Shown here one piece after another: positions 53,993 to 63,881 of a stretch of 64,000 nt of DNA (position 1 is its first letter; each line of letters starts with the position of its first letter). The position numbers and the translations under genes are program-made. Under the pieces are notes generated by a model that had not been told where the DNA came from, made no database searches, and worked only from the letters and a program-made list of their open reading frames with translations. Origin of the DNA: Paenibacillus sp. FSL H3-0469 (GTDB taxonomy: Bacteria > Bacillota > Bacilli > Paenibacillales > Paenibacillaceae); NCBI RefSeq assembly GCF_038051945.1, contig NZ_CP150302.1:2108001-2172000 (forward strand), read 5' to 3'.

Positions 53993-54030
53993 ATGAAGCA
54001 CCTCCATGAATAACTTGTTGAGATACATTA

Positions 54031-54048
54031 AACTTGTATATACAAGTT
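54031..54048. promoter_or_regulatory. TreR operator
   Basis: AACTTGTATATACAAGTT is a perfect 18-bp palindrome with the TTGTATATACAA core known for Bacillus TreR. It lies 38 bases upstream of the treA start codon and overlaps a likely promoter (TTGAAC, 17 bases, ATGTAT on the minus strand). Confidence 0.9.
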
Positions 54049-54098
54049 CAAACAGAGGGGGACCTGATATGAGAGGAGAAGGCTCTCGCACCAACGGA

Positions 54099-54367
54099 TA
54101 CATTTGGACCATGTGCCTGCTTGCGGGTACAATGTATGCTGTTTTTCACATACATTTGGACCATATGCCTGCTGCGGGCACAATGTATGCTGTTTTTCAC
54201 ATACATTTGGACCGTATGCCTGCTTGCGGGTACAATGTCTGCTGTTTTTCACATACATTTGGACCGTATGCCTGCTTGCGGTTACAATGTATACTGTTTT
54301 TCACATACATTTGCTCCAAGCGCTGTACCCCGGCACACCGACTGTATTCGGTTTTACGTATACATTT
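54099..54367. repeat. Palindrome array with 51-52-bp period
   Basis: The hairpin core AATGTATGCTGTTTTTCACATACATT recurs at 54131, 54182, 54234 and 54286 (51-52 bp apart), with a half unit before it and a diverged unit after it (55-bp step). Spacers are nearly identical: TGGACC-rTATGCCTGC-TTGCGGGTA. It differs in sequence from the 40-kb array but has the same geometry. It lies between the treA operator and the terminator of the Gfo/Idh gene, and carries no supported gene. Confidence 0.88.
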
Positions 54368-54412
54368 GGCCCGCACGTACCTTCGCGCCGAGTCTCCTCC
54401 ACTCCACCTCAC

Positions 54413-54454
54413 AAAAAAACAGCGCCCCTCCCCGCAACTGGGGACAGAACGCTG
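54413..54454 (-). terminator. Terminator after the Gfo/Idh gene
   Basis: On the minus strand CAGCG (54450-54454) pairs with CGCTG (54420-54424), with inner CCCC/GGGG pairing. Seven T follow (54413-54419). It lies about 85 bases past the Gfo/Idh stop. Confidence 0.8.
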
Positions 54455-54538
54455 CCTGTTAAATGCTATCTATTACCTTTACACTCTTTGCTTCTTCGCT
54501 TATTCGCGCTACTTTTCGCTATGATTAGCTGCTTTCTG

Positions 54539-55654
54539 CTACTCCAAATATCCCTTAATCAGTCCCGGAGCCAGCGGCTTCGGCTGGTCGCAGGTGGTGG
54601 TCAGCTCGGCATAGCGCTTCGAATCGGAGCTGGTATGGAAGGCGTGCATGATCTCCAGCACATGATTCGCCAGCTCGCCGTTAGCGCGCGGGGTCTCTCC
54701 GGTCCCGATGCAGCGGGCCATATCGGCCACGCCGATGCCCCGGCTGTTGCCTTCATAGCTGTGCACCACCGGAATCTCCTTGAATTCCGCGCTATGCGCC
54801 GGACGCAGGAGGATCGGGCCGCCGAAGGTGTTCGGGTCCGGCACAATCAGAGTGCCCAGCGAGCCGTAAATCTCAATGCGCGGCAGTGTGCTGTGCCAGA
54901 CATCGAAGCTGGTAATCATCGTGGCAACAGCACCGCTGGCGAACTGTATTGTTCCGGCCACATGCGTAGGGACTTCAACCTCCACCACCTTGCCGAACTT
55001 CTTCTCGCTGGTGATCGTCCGCGTGGGGAACGAGGTCTTGGTCATACCGCATACCGTAGCCGCCGGACCCAGCAAAGATACCAGAGCCGTCAGATAATAC
55101 GGTCCCATATCGAACATCGGGCCGCCGCCGGCCTGGTAATAGAACTCTGGGTCCGGATGCCAGCTCTCATGTCCGTGGCAGAGCATGAATGCCGTTGCCG
55201 CCACCGGCTCTCCGATATATCCGTCCGCGATCAGCTTGGCGCAGGTCTGTAGTCCCGCTCCAAGGAAGGTGTCCGGCGCGCAGCCGATGAACAGTCCTTT
55301 TTGCTTAGCCAATTCCACCAGCTCAGTCCCGTGCTCAAGCGATAAGGACAGAGGCTTCTCCACATAGACATGCTTGCCTGACAGCAGCGCCTGCTTACAC
55401 ACCTCGTAGTGGTAATTCGGCGTGGTCAAATTCACGACAATCTCAATCTCCTCCGAAGCCAGCAGCTCCGCTGTCGTCCACACATTCGGAACCCCGTACT
55501 GCTCTGCGGCCTGCTGCGCCCGCTCCAGATTAAGATCCGAACAGGCATAGACCTCTGTATTCACAAAGGTTCCGGTCAAATTCTCAAAATAAATGCCGCT
55601 GATATTTCCGCAGCCAACAATCCCAATTTTTACTTTACGCACGCTATTTCCCAC
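54539..55654 (-). CDS. Gfo/Idh/MocA-family oxidoreductase
   Basis: This 371-residue NAD(P)-dependent sugar or inositol dehydrogenase-like protein has the Rossmann fold (KIGIVGCGNISGIYFENL), the conserved VYVEKPLSL (EKP motif) near residue 95, and the GGGPMFDMGPYYLTALVSLL substrate-domain segment with the catalytic Asp and Tyr. The start is GTG 55654, preceded by AAGGA. The ThuA gene ends 12 bases upstream, so the two form an operon. ThuA and Gfo/Idh proteins are commonly paired in oxidation of disaccharides or cyclitols; the substrate is not known here. Confidence 0.93.
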   Translation of the reverse strand: MGNSVRKVKIGIVGCGNISGIYFENLTGTFVNTEVYACSDLNLERAQQAAEQYGVPNVWTTAELLASEEIEIVVNLTTPNYHYEVCKQALLSGKHVYVEKPLSLSLEHGTELVELAKQKGLFIGCAPDTFLGAGLQTCAKLIADGYIGEPVAATAFMLCHGHESWHPDPEFYYQAGGGPMFDMGPYYLTALVSLLGPAATVCGMTKTSFPTRTITSEKKFGKVVEVEVPTHVAGTIQFASGAVATMITSFDVWHSTLPRIEIYGSLGTLIVPDPNTFGGPILLRPAHSAEFKEIPVVHSYEGNSRGIGVADMARCIGTGETPRANGELANHVLEIMHAFHTSSDSKRYAELTTTCDQPKPLAPGLIKGYLE

Positions 55655-55666
55655 CTTGTCCTTCGT

Positions 55667-56326
55667 TTATTTGGCTGCCCACAAGAAGCCCCGGCGCATC
55701 AGTTCCTTGGCCTCCGGGATATCGAACACATCCGCATGATGTCCAAGCGCGTTATAGAATACCTTGCCCTGGCCCCATTTCTTCGTATAGACTACCGGCA
55801 TCGTGATGACACCATTGGCCGAATGCTCGCCTTCACTCATCACAAAAGTGGTAGTAGCCAGTACATTCACCGCCGGATCGACATGCAGATAATACTGCTC
55901 CGACTTCACCATAAAGTCCTGCATGCCTTCCACAATCGGGCTGGAGCCGGATTTCACGATGTTCACTTCATAATCCACTCCATCATTGAAGGGATGTGCC
56001 ACCCATTGTGATCCGGTCAAAAATTGCCATTCCGTATTGGTACGGAAGGAGTCGCACATCCCGCCGTGACAGCCTGCGATGCCTACGCCGGAAGCCACAG
56101 CCGCCAGAACCGCCGAGCACTGCTCCCCCTTGATTTCGCCCATGGTCCAGACCGGTACAATCAGATTCAGTGCCTTCAGTGCCTCGGCATCGTTGAAGCT
56201 GTCCAGTGTATCCGAGACTTCCACCTCGAAGCCTTCGTTCGTAAGGATATCTGCAAAAATCGCCGCTACCTCATTCGGTTCATGCCCGTCCCATCCACCT
56301 TTTACAATCAATGCCTTCTTTGCCAT
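55667..56326 (-). CDS. ThuA-family (trehalose utilization-like) protein
   Basis: This 219-residue protein has the ThuA glutamine-amidotransferase-like fold: KALIVKGGWDGHEPNEVAAI at the start, LIVPVWTMGEIKGEQCSAVL, GIAGCHGGMCDSFR at the elbow, and WVAHPFNDGVDYEVNIV. The C-terminal VVYTKKWGQGKVFYNALGHH is also conserved. ThuA proteins act with Gfo/Idh dehydrogenases in sugar oxidation, and the next gene is one. AAGGAG precedes the ATG. It is divergent from the AraC-type regulator, which probably controls it. Confidence 0.92.
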   Translation of the reverse strand: MAKKALIVKGGWDGHEPNEVAAIFADILTNEGFEVEVSDTLDSFNDAEALKALNLIVPVWTMGEIKGEQCSAVLAAVASGVGIAGCHGGMCDSFRTNTEWQFLTGSQWVAHPFNDGVDYEVNIVKSGSSPIVEGMQDFMVKSEQYYLHVDPAVNVLATTTFVMSEGEHSANGVITMPVVYTKKWGQGKVFYNALGHHADVFDIPEAKELMRRGFLWAAK

Positions 56327-56424
56327 GTCAAGCTCTCCTTTTTGTCCTATTTATTTAAGTTTGGGTTATAGATTGATTTAGATCAGGTCTTCCTGAAGAA
56401 ATTGTAATCTATCCGCGCCGTTTC

Positions 56425-56470
56425 TGCTCGTCATTTTGCTTGTGGGAATGGTCATTTTTTGCTAAATTTA
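56425..56470 (-). promoter_or_regulatory. 46-bp element with two half-sites 21 bp apart (copy 2)
   Basis: On the minus strand TAAATTTAGCAAAAAATGAC is followed by CATTCCCACAAGCAAAATGA and CGAGCA. ATGAC occurs twice, 21 bp apart. It lies between the ThuA gene and the divergent AraC regulator, and resembles the copy at 43056-43101 upstream of the GH43 operon at about 39 of 46 positions. Confidence 0.6.
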
Positions 56471-56550
56471 AGACTGCATTATGCCAATAGCAGCAAATAA
56501 CTGAAACCGCTTCCTGACGGACTGCCGGGAGGACGAGAACAGGAGTAAAC

Positions 56551-57378
56551 ATGAGAGCGTTTCACGAGAACCGGACGTACGGCTATGCGTTTCCCTTCAC
56601 GGCCTTTGTGAGCCGGAATATTAATTTCCTTGCCCACTGGCACAATGATCTGGAGATTGTCTATTGTCTGGAGGGGTCCATAAGGATGGGGATTAACTCC
56701 GAGACACGGGTGCTGACCGCCGGGGATCTGGCCGTATGCAGCAGCGGAGATATCCATTATTATGACAGCAAGAACAGCGAGTCCAAGCTGCTGATGATTA
56801 TTTTCAATCCTTCACTGATCGGATATCCGGCAGGCTGGCCCCTGAATAAGCGGCTGATGTCACCTTTTATGGAGAAGAGCCAGTCTGCTCCTGAACAAGG
56901 CAACCCCCGCCTGCCTGCGATTATGCATGAGCTGCTGGAGGAGCATCTGGAGAAGGCCCCGCATCATGAACAGCTGGTGACCGGCCTGCTGCACGAGCTG
57001 TGTGCGCTGATTCTGCGGCAGATGCCGCTGGATATCGTAAATCCGCATAAGGATAAGCGGCGCATTACCAATATGAAGATTATGCAGGAGGTGCTGGAGT
57101 ACCTGGATGTCCATTACATGCACCCTATCACCCTGGCCGATGCCGCCCGGCATGCCAATATGAGCTTGTTTTACTTCTCCCGCTTCTTCAAAAGCATCAC
57201 AGGCATGAGCTACGTGGCGTACCTGAACAGCATCCGCGTCAACCAGGCGGAACGGCTGCTGCTGGGCACCGACAAAAGCATTCTGGATATCGCGCTGGAA
57301 TGCGGCTTCACCAATATCCGCACCTTCAACCGGGTGTTCAAGCAGGTCAAGCTGCGCACACCGGGCGAGCTGCGTTAG
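56551..57378 (+). CDS. AraC-family transcriptional regulator with cupin sensor domain
   Basis: This 275-residue one-component regulator has an N-terminal cupin domain (FLAHWHNDLEIVYCLEGSIR, GDLAVCSSGDIHYY) that binds a small ligand. The C-terminal AraC domain (about 170-275) shows PITLADAARHANMSLFYFSR, the second helix pair AERLLLGTDKSILDIALECG and FTNIRTFNRVFKQ. AGGAG precedes the ATG. It is divergent from the ThuA-Gfo/Idh operon, with the 21-bp-spaced half-sites between them, so it probably activates that operon and perhaps the GH43 pair. Confidence 0.93.
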   Translation: MRAFHENRTYGYAFPFTAFVSRNINFLAHWHNDLEIVYCLEGSIRMGINSETRVLTAGDLAVCSSGDIHYYDSKNSESKLLMIIFNPSLIGYPAGWPLNKRLMSPFMEKSQSAPEQGNPRLPAIMHELLEEHLEKAPHHEQLVTGLLHELCALILRQMPLDIVNPHKDKRRITNMKIMQEVLEYLDVHYMHPITLADAARHANMSLFYFSRFFKSITGMSYVAYLNSIRVNQAERLLLGTDKSILDIALECGFTNIRTFNRVFKQVKLRTPGELR

Positions 57379-57499
57379 CACTCCGCTGCTTCTTTTACAG
57401 AGGATTGGCGAAATATTGGATACGCATAGGTTGTAACCGTCTCAGCGGGGAATCTTCAGGAATAGGATGAAACAATCCTATTTCAAGGAGGCAAACCTC

Positions 57500-57694
57500 T
57501 TGTCCAATCCCAGCATCCCCAACATCAGTACTACGGTTACGTTAACAAGATACGATGCTATTAACCTATTGTTATCCTCCATTGCAATGGAGGAGCTTGC
57601 ACTTGCCCATATTATTAACGCTGAGGGTGAGAAAATCCAATACGCCTTGGGCATGCTGATTGGAATCAGCGGTCCACCTGATTCACTCGTATAG
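57500..57694 (+). CDS. Short protein resembling the N-terminal part of exosporium/collagen-like proteins
   Basis: This 64-residue protein contains [18 protein letters not shown] and [17 protein letters not shown], a segment found in spore-surface or collagen-like proteins of Bacillus and Paenibacillus (established pattern). Here it stops soon after ISGPPDSLV instead of continuing into a long C-terminal domain. The start is TTG 57500, eight bases after AAGGAGG; the frame also has an ATG at 57467 with no ribosome binding site. It has its own terminator. A spore-coat or exosporium role is inferred. Confidence 0.7.
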   Translation: MSNPSIPNISTTVTLTRYDAINLLLSSIAMEELALAHIINAEGEKIQYALGMLIGISGPPDSLV

Positions 57695-57730
57695 GGGCTT
57701 CAGGTCATATTATCGGTAATACACGGTAAG

Positions 57731-57762
57731 AAGCCTTACTCCATAGGGAGTAGGCTTTTTTG
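57731..57762 (+). terminator. Terminator after the short exosporium-type gene
   Basis: AAGCCTTACTCC (57731-57742) pairs with GGGAGTAGGCTT (57746-57757), three-base loop, followed by TTTTTTG. It lies 37 bases after the stop. Confidence 0.9.
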
Positions 57763-57888
57763 TTATGAAACAATGCAGCAATCTGCTCTACCAATTATGT
57801 CTTGCCCTTTCAACTGAAACTGACTACAATACACTTATTGCAATTCTTTTAATAAGATTAATTAATAACCCGGGAGGAGAACCCCGCT

Positions 57889-58920
57889 ATGGCCCAGCCG
57901 TCTCATAACACACAACTGGTCAAGAAAATCAATGTAGAACTGGTGAAAAATGCGTTGCGCACCTCCGGCACCGGCACCAAAGCATCCGTCGCAGGACAGA
58001 CACGGCTAAGCGTGGCTACCTGTGGCACCATTCTGAATGAACTGGTCCAGACCGGTGAAATTCTGGAGCTGGGCTGGGAGGAATCCAGCGGCGGCAGACC
58101 GGCAAGGAAATATCAGTTCAATGCAGATTACTCTTCTATTATCTGTATGATTGTGCGTGCAGAGGGCGGCCGGCAATCCATTACCTGTGCGCTTGCCAAT
58201 CTGAACGGTGAAATCATAGAGGAAGCCGTTAAGGATTATGACGAGATTACTCCAGATACCCTCGGAGAGTGGCTGGATGAGATGATTGCGGACCGTCTGA
58301 ATGTGCAGGCAATCGGCATCGGCATTCCGGGGGTAGTACAGCAGGACCGGATAGGAATCTGCGATGTCCCCGCGCTTGCAGAGCAGCCGCTCGGACTTTT
58401 TCTGAAGGAACGCTATAAAGAGGTAGAGATCATCATTGAGAATGATATGAATCTGACGGTGTACGGCTTGTACCAGAAGCTTCTCCTGGACGAAGAGAGT
58501 CATTTTGCCGTGCTGACCTTCCCCAAGAATCATTACCCGGGGGCCGGCTTCATGGTGAACGGACGTTTGCTTAACGGCAACAGCTTTTTTAGCGGCGAGG
58601 TCTCTTACCTGCCTTACGGTATCCCCCGAGAAGAACAGCTCCGGCTGCTCCAGGGTGCAGGCGATCCCCGCAAGCTGGCCGTACATGCACTGGTGTCGAT
58701 CATCAGCATCATCAACCCGGCCACCATTGTTATCACAGGCGATAATATCTTGCCGGAGATGCTGGAAGATCTGCGCAGCGGATGCCTGGACATTATTCCG
58801 CCCGAACATATGCCTGAGCTTATTATTCAGCGGGATACCCGGCAAGAGTACATGAGCGGACTGATTACCACAACCACGGAAAGCCTGAATTACCGGTTCC
58901 ACCTGGTTGAACGAAAGTAA
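57889..58920 (+). CDS. ROK-family transcriptional regulator
   Basis: This 343-residue protein has an N-terminal winged helix (TKASVAGQTRLSVATCGTIL, NELVQTGEILELGWEESSGG) and a ROK/actin-like domain with AIGIGIPGVVQQDRIGICDV and EIIIENDMNLTVYGLYQK. The cysteine-rich zinc site usual in ROK kinases is not seen, so a sugar-sensing repressor is likelier than a kinase. GGGAGGAG precedes the ATG. The MFS transporter gene follows after 39 bases on the same strand and is the likely target. Confidence 0.9.
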   Translation: MAQPSHNTQLVKKINVELVKNALRTSGTGTKASVAGQTRLSVATCGTILNELVQTGEILELGWEESSGGRPARKYQFNADYSSIICMIVRAEGGRQSITCALANLNGEIIEEAVKDYDEITPDTLGEWLDEMIADRLNVQAIGIGIPGVVQQDRIGICDVPALAEQPLGLFLKERYKEVEIIIENDMNLTVYGLYQKLLLDEESHFAVLTFPKNHYPGAGFMVNGRLLNGNSFFSGEVSYLPYGIPREEQLRLLQGAGDPRKLAVHALVSIISIINPATIVITGDNILPEMLEDLRSGCLDIIPPEHMPELIIQRDTRQEYMSGLITTTTESLNYRFHLVERK

Positions 58921-58959
58921 GGCAAATCTATTTTATTATCATCCAGGAGGCTATTTACT

Positions 58960-60222
58960 GTGAAAGCTCAATCCGGCAATTCTGCCAGCGCACCAGGCAA
59001 CAAACGTAACACCGTCTATATCATGCAGCTCGTGACAATCTTTCTGGGCTTTGTCGTCTTTGGCATCTCAGAGAATATTAAAGGGCCCGCCATTCCGCGG
59101 ATTCAGCTCTCGTTCAATCTGGATGAAGGCCAGCTCGGCACCCTGCTCTCGCTGAACGCGCTGGGTTATCTGATCGCCTGCTCCTTCACCGCTGTGCTTG
59201 TCCGCAAATGGGGGATCAAGGCGGTCACTATTATTTCATTTGCTTCCATGGTCCTCTCGGGGGTACTGATCTACCTGTCGCACAGCTATCCGCTGTTTGC
59301 TTCGTCCTACTTCCTGATGTATATAGGGAACGGGATGCTGGAGATCGGACTGGCGATTCTGGGGGCACGTATTTTCGTCAAAAACACGGGGATGATGATG
59401 AACCTCTCCCACTTCTTCTATGGATTAAGCTCAACCGTGGCGCCGCTTCTCGCTACCGGAGTCATGTCGATGAGCGTGTTCGGACATCTGCTGGACTGGC
59501 GGGGGATGTATCTGGTCATGCTGTCGCTCTGTCTGCTGCCGATTCTCTCGGCGCTGCGCAGCACATTTCCCGGAGATGATCTTCCGCAGGAGGACCGCAC
59601 CTCCTTCCGCACGCTGACGCGTGATCCCGCGCTCTGGATGATGGTGATGATCCTGTCCTTCGGCGTGGTCTCGGAGCTGGCGGTGGGCGGCTGGCTGGTT
59701 AACTTTCTGGAAAAAGCCTATGCCTGGGACACCGTCCGGGCCTCCGGCCTGCTCTCTGCATTCTTCCTGGTGTTCTCTCTCGGCCGGCTTTTGCTCGGCG
59801 CGCTGACAGACCGGATCGGCTTCGTGCTCTCGCTGATTATCTTCTCCTGCTTCTCGGCGGTCTGCACCTTCGCCGCCCTGGCTGGCGGGGAGCGTCTCGC
59901 CTTTCTGTTCGCCCTCTCCGGGGCCGGGATTGCTATTATCTATCCTACGGTTATGGCGTTCATCGCCCGCCGGTACCCGAACGGGAGCGACACCGCTATT
60001 ACCTTCGTGGTGACCCTGATGGGCCTCGGCAGCGTTATCGGCAACTACATTATCGGCTGGGTGATTGAAGCCGTCAAAGCATTCTACGGCTCCACCACCC
60101 AGCTTGGCCTACTCCGTGGGCTCCAGGCGGGGTACGGCTTTATCGGCTTATGCGCCGCCGTCTGCTCCCTGTCTGGCATCGTGCTGTATGTGTATTTGAA
60201 GCGGCGGCGGGAGTTGATCTGA
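58960..60222 (+). CDS. Major facilitator superfamily transporter, probably for a sugar
   Basis: This 420-residue protein has 12 predicted membrane helices. It shows GISENIKGPAIPRIQLSFNL in the first loop region, the MFS loop-2/3 pattern VLVRKWGIKAVTIISF, and a second-half repeat GRLLLGALTDRIGFVLSLII. The layout resembles FucP/NagP-like symporters. The start is GTG 58960 after CAGGAGG. It forms an operon with the ROK regulator upstream. The substrate is not predictable, but the ROK link suggests a sugar. Confidence 0.9.
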   Translation: MKAQSGNSASAPGNKRNTVYIMQLVTIFLGFVVFGISENIKGPAIPRIQLSFNLDEGQLGTLLSLNALGYLIACSFTAVLVRKWGIKAVTIISFASMVLSGVLIYLSHSYPLFASSYFLMYIGNGMLEIGLAILGARIFVKNTGMMMNLSHFFYGLSSTVAPLLATGVMSMSVFGHLLDWRGMYLVMLSLCLLPILSALRSTFPGDDLPQEDRTSFRTLTRDPALWMMVMILSFGVVSELAVGGWLVNFLEKAYAWDTVRASGLLSAFFLVFSLGRLLLGALTDRIGFVLSLIIFSCFSAVCTFAALAGGERLAFLFALSGAGIAIIYPTVMAFIARRYPNGSDTAITFVVTLMGLGSVIGNYIIGWVIEAVKAFYGSTTQLGLLRGLQAGYGFIGLCAAVCSLSGIVLYVYLKRRRELI

Positions 60223-60276
60223 GAGATTGGAATAAGCCTCATCCGCTATAGTATTTATTCTCTTTATGTCTTGGTT

Positions 60277-60322
60277 ACCGTTAAAATCGATAACCGCAGC
60301 GCGAGCTCGGCTTACTGAAATG
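60277..60322 (+). pseudogene. Duplicated fragment of the collagen-like gene's N-terminal region
   Basis: GTTACCGTTAAAATCGATAA and the following CCGCAGCGCGAGCTCGGCTT repeat, with few changes, the sequence at 60559-60600 inside the collagen-like gene (there coding [14 protein letters not shown]). In this upstream copy the frame hits a stop right after SAY. It looks like the remnant of a second copy of the gene or a partial duplication. Confidence 0.6.
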
Positions 60323-60376
60323 GAATCGACCTCTAAATTCGCACCAAACCGGAGAATCCGAATATTACTATAGTAA

Positions 60377-61831
<1,455 letters not shown>

Positions 61832-61853
61832 TAGTGCTGGAAAATGAGCAAAA

Positions 61854-61905
61854 GCAGGGTGCCTTTAATCCGATTAAATAATCGCAAAGGTGCCCAGCTT
61901 TTTAA
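61854..61905 (+). terminator. Terminator after the collagen-like gene
   Basis: GGGTGCCTTT pairs with AAAGGTGCCC (with two G-U pairs), enclosing CGATT/AATCG and flanked by GC/GC, followed by CTTTTT. It lies just past the collagen-like gene stop. Confidence 0.75.
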
Positions 61906-61962
61906 TAATCATGAAGCCGCCTAGACCTGACAGTGTTATTTTTCACATCCTACGCCTGCCTC

Positions 61963-62643
61963 TTACAAATACCCCTTAAGATTATTCAGCACCACCGCGT
62001 ACCCGTTAGCATACATATGAACGCCATCCATCGTGTACTCTTCCTTCAGATTCCCTTCGGCGTCCATCAGTCCCTCATTCACATTAATGAACTCATAGCC
62101 GTGCCTGACCGCCAGCTCCTCCACGGCCCGGTTCGCTTCCAGTAGTGCCGCATTGGTTCTCGTTCTGAAGTAGTTCGCCCGCAGCTCCTCATCCATTCCG
62201 GGGAAGTCAGCCTTGGCGTTCACAGGATAATAAGCCATGACATACACCTTGCACTCAGGCAGCCTTGCGCCAATCCGGGTGAGGATCTCATCATAATTCG
62301 CAAGCAGATTCCCGAGCTCATATTCACCATCCGCTGAACTGATGTCGTTCGTGCCGATATTAATGAACAGCCGCGAAGGCGCAAGCTCTAGCACACATAC
62401 CTCCAGCGCTTCGAGCAATTCCCGGGTCACATAGCCCGCAATCCCGCGGTTATAGATGATGGTCCGCTTCTCCAGCGTCTGCTGCAATTCATTCACCGGA
62501 AAAAACTCCATCAGTGAGGAGCCCGCCAGTACGGTCTGCCCCTGTAGCGCCAAATTGTTCAGGATGCTGTACTTCTTCACCTTCTCTTCTTTCTCCTCCT
62601 GCATTTGCTTCTCCCACATGGCGTCAAGCTCTTCCTCAGTCAT
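61963..62643 (-). CDS. SGNH/GDSL-family hydrolase
   Basis: This 226-residue protein has the SGNH fold. Block I is VLAGSSLMEFFPVNEL with the nucleophile Ser, block III is FINIGTNDISSADG with Gly and Asn, and the terminal Asp/His block is YTMDGVHMYANGYAVVL. A charged N-terminal helix of about 30 residues (TEEELDAMWEKQMQEEKEEK) precedes it. There is no signal peptide. SGNH enzymes remove acetyl or acyl groups from sugars or lipids; the substrate is not clear. It is a single gene, convergent with the collagen-like gene. Confidence 0.92.
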   Translation of the reverse strand: MTEEELDAMWEKQMQEEKEEKVKKYSILNNLALQGQTVLAGSSLMEFFPVNELQQTLEKRTIIYNRGIAGYVTRELLEALEVCVLELAPSRLFINIGTNDISSADGEYELGNLLANYDEILTRIGARLPECKVYVMAYYPVNAKADFPGMDEELRANYFRTRTNAALLEANRAVEELAVRHGYEFINVNEGLMDAEGNLKEEYTMDGVHMYANGYAVVLNNLKGYL

Positions 62644-62881
62644 TCTAAATCCCTCCGTTTCTGCGGCTCTGTTATTCTACTATTGTTATCCTTTATCTAT
62701 CAGCTTGCAACCCTTGCCTAATTTTGTCTAAAATATGTAAATTGTTCTCATTAAAAGGATTTTGTTCTATGCACACGTGTTCTGAATAGGCTAGATATCG
62801 GGTGCCATCAGAGGTGCACATCTGGCTGGCATGCCACAAGGGACCGGTGCGCCGGACCTCATTCTACAGTTGAAGGGCGGA

Positions 62882-63565
62882 ATGTTTTTGAAAAAGGTAG
62901 TTGGCTTGCTCCTGTCGGTTGCTCTGTTGTCTTCGTTCTATGTCGCCAGTCCCCCCAAGGTATCTGCCGCAACGCCCATTGTGGTGAACTCGACGATTGT
63001 CGTACCGGCCGGACAGACGTATGACGGCAGCGGCCAGACGTTTGTCGCCAATCCCAGTACGCTAGGAGACGGCAGCCAGGCAGAGAACCAGAAGCCCATC
63101 TTCCGGCTGGAAAAGAATGCTACACTCAAAAATGTAATTATCGGCGCTCCCGGCGCAGACGGGGTACACTGTTACGGGAATGCGACCATCTCCAATGTGA
63201 CCTGGCAGGATGTCGGCGAGGATGCCCTGACACTGAAGGCTTCCGGCACCATCAATATTACAGGCGGAGGTGCGTACAAAGCCTACGATAAAGTGTTTCA
63301 GGCGAACGCTGCGGGCACGATCAATATCAAGAACTTCAAAGCGAATGACATCGGCAAGCTGGCCCGCCAGAACGGCGGCACCTCCTACACCGTGAATTTC
63401 ACTTTGGACAACTCGGACATCTCCAATGTCAAGGACTCCATCTTCCGGACAGACAGCAGCAGCAGCGCTGCGCGGATCACCAATACCCGCTACCGCAATG
63501 TGCCCACCCTCTTCAAGGGTTATGCCTCGGGCAAGACCAGCCAATCGGGCAATACACAATATTGA
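62882..63565 (+). CDS. Secreted pectate lyase, polysaccharide lyase family 3
   Basis: This protein of about 227 residues has a signal peptide ([20 protein letters not shown], cleaved near VSA/ATP) and a right-handed beta-helix of the PL3 type: [40 protein letters not shown] and [20 protein letters not shown]. The [18 protein letters not shown] segment is also typical. PL3 enzymes cleave de-esterified pectin by beta-elimination, needing calcium. The start could be ATG 62882 or TTG 62888; the second has better spacing from GGGCGG. It is a single secreted enzyme, in keeping with a plant-material lifestyle. Confidence 0.93.
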   Translation: MFLKKVVGLLLSVALLSSFYVASPPKVSAATPIVVNSTIVVPAGQTYDGSGQTFVANPSTLGDGSQAENQKPIFRLEKNATLKNVIIGAPGADGVHCYGNATISNVTWQDVGEDALTLKASGTINITGGGAYKAYDKVFQANAAGTINIKNFKANDIGKLARQNGGTSYTVNFTLDNSDISNVKDSIFRTDSSSSAARITNTRYRNVPTLFKGYASGKTSQSGNTQY

Positions 63566-63780
63566 AGGTAGCGAAGTAGGAAAACTGGCGTAAACACAGC
63601 AGTCTGAAGTTTACCGCATATAACTGTTATCTGAAACCGTCTTCATTCCGGCTCCACCGGGATGTAGGCGGTTTGGCCGTTCAAGCGGACAGCCAAGCAC
63701 GTATGAACACGCTCAGCTCCGGGCCGGAGGAGATAGATTTATTTTGGACACATCTGCCTCTCTCAACTCTCTCAACTCTA

Positions 63781-63810
63781 TCGACATAAGCTCACATCCT
63801 ATGCTATTAT
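63781..63810 (+). promoter_or_regulatory. Candidate sigma-A promoter for the binding lipoprotein gene
   Basis: TCGACA (63781-63786) and TATTAT (63805-63810) are separated by 18 bases and lie about 70 bases before the lipoprotein ATG. The rest of 63566-63881 holds an imperfect hairpin near 63635-63675 (AAACCG...CGGTTT) and no gene. Confidence 0.5.
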
Positions 63811-63881
63811 GATAGCCTGATAACGTATTAACGAACTAAAGCAATGGATGCGGCAGGCAATCTACTAGGGGGATTAGAGAG

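Noticed and set aside
53993..54112. Longer start for trehalose-6-phosphate hydrolase
   Set aside because: It would translate the TreR operator and part of the repeat array; TTG 53992 has a proper ribosome binding site.
54006..54524. Several frames of about 70-380 codons across the 54-kb array
   Set aside because: They are repeats of HTFGPYA/AVFHIHLD-type translation from the hairpin units or antisense to the Gfo/Idh gene.
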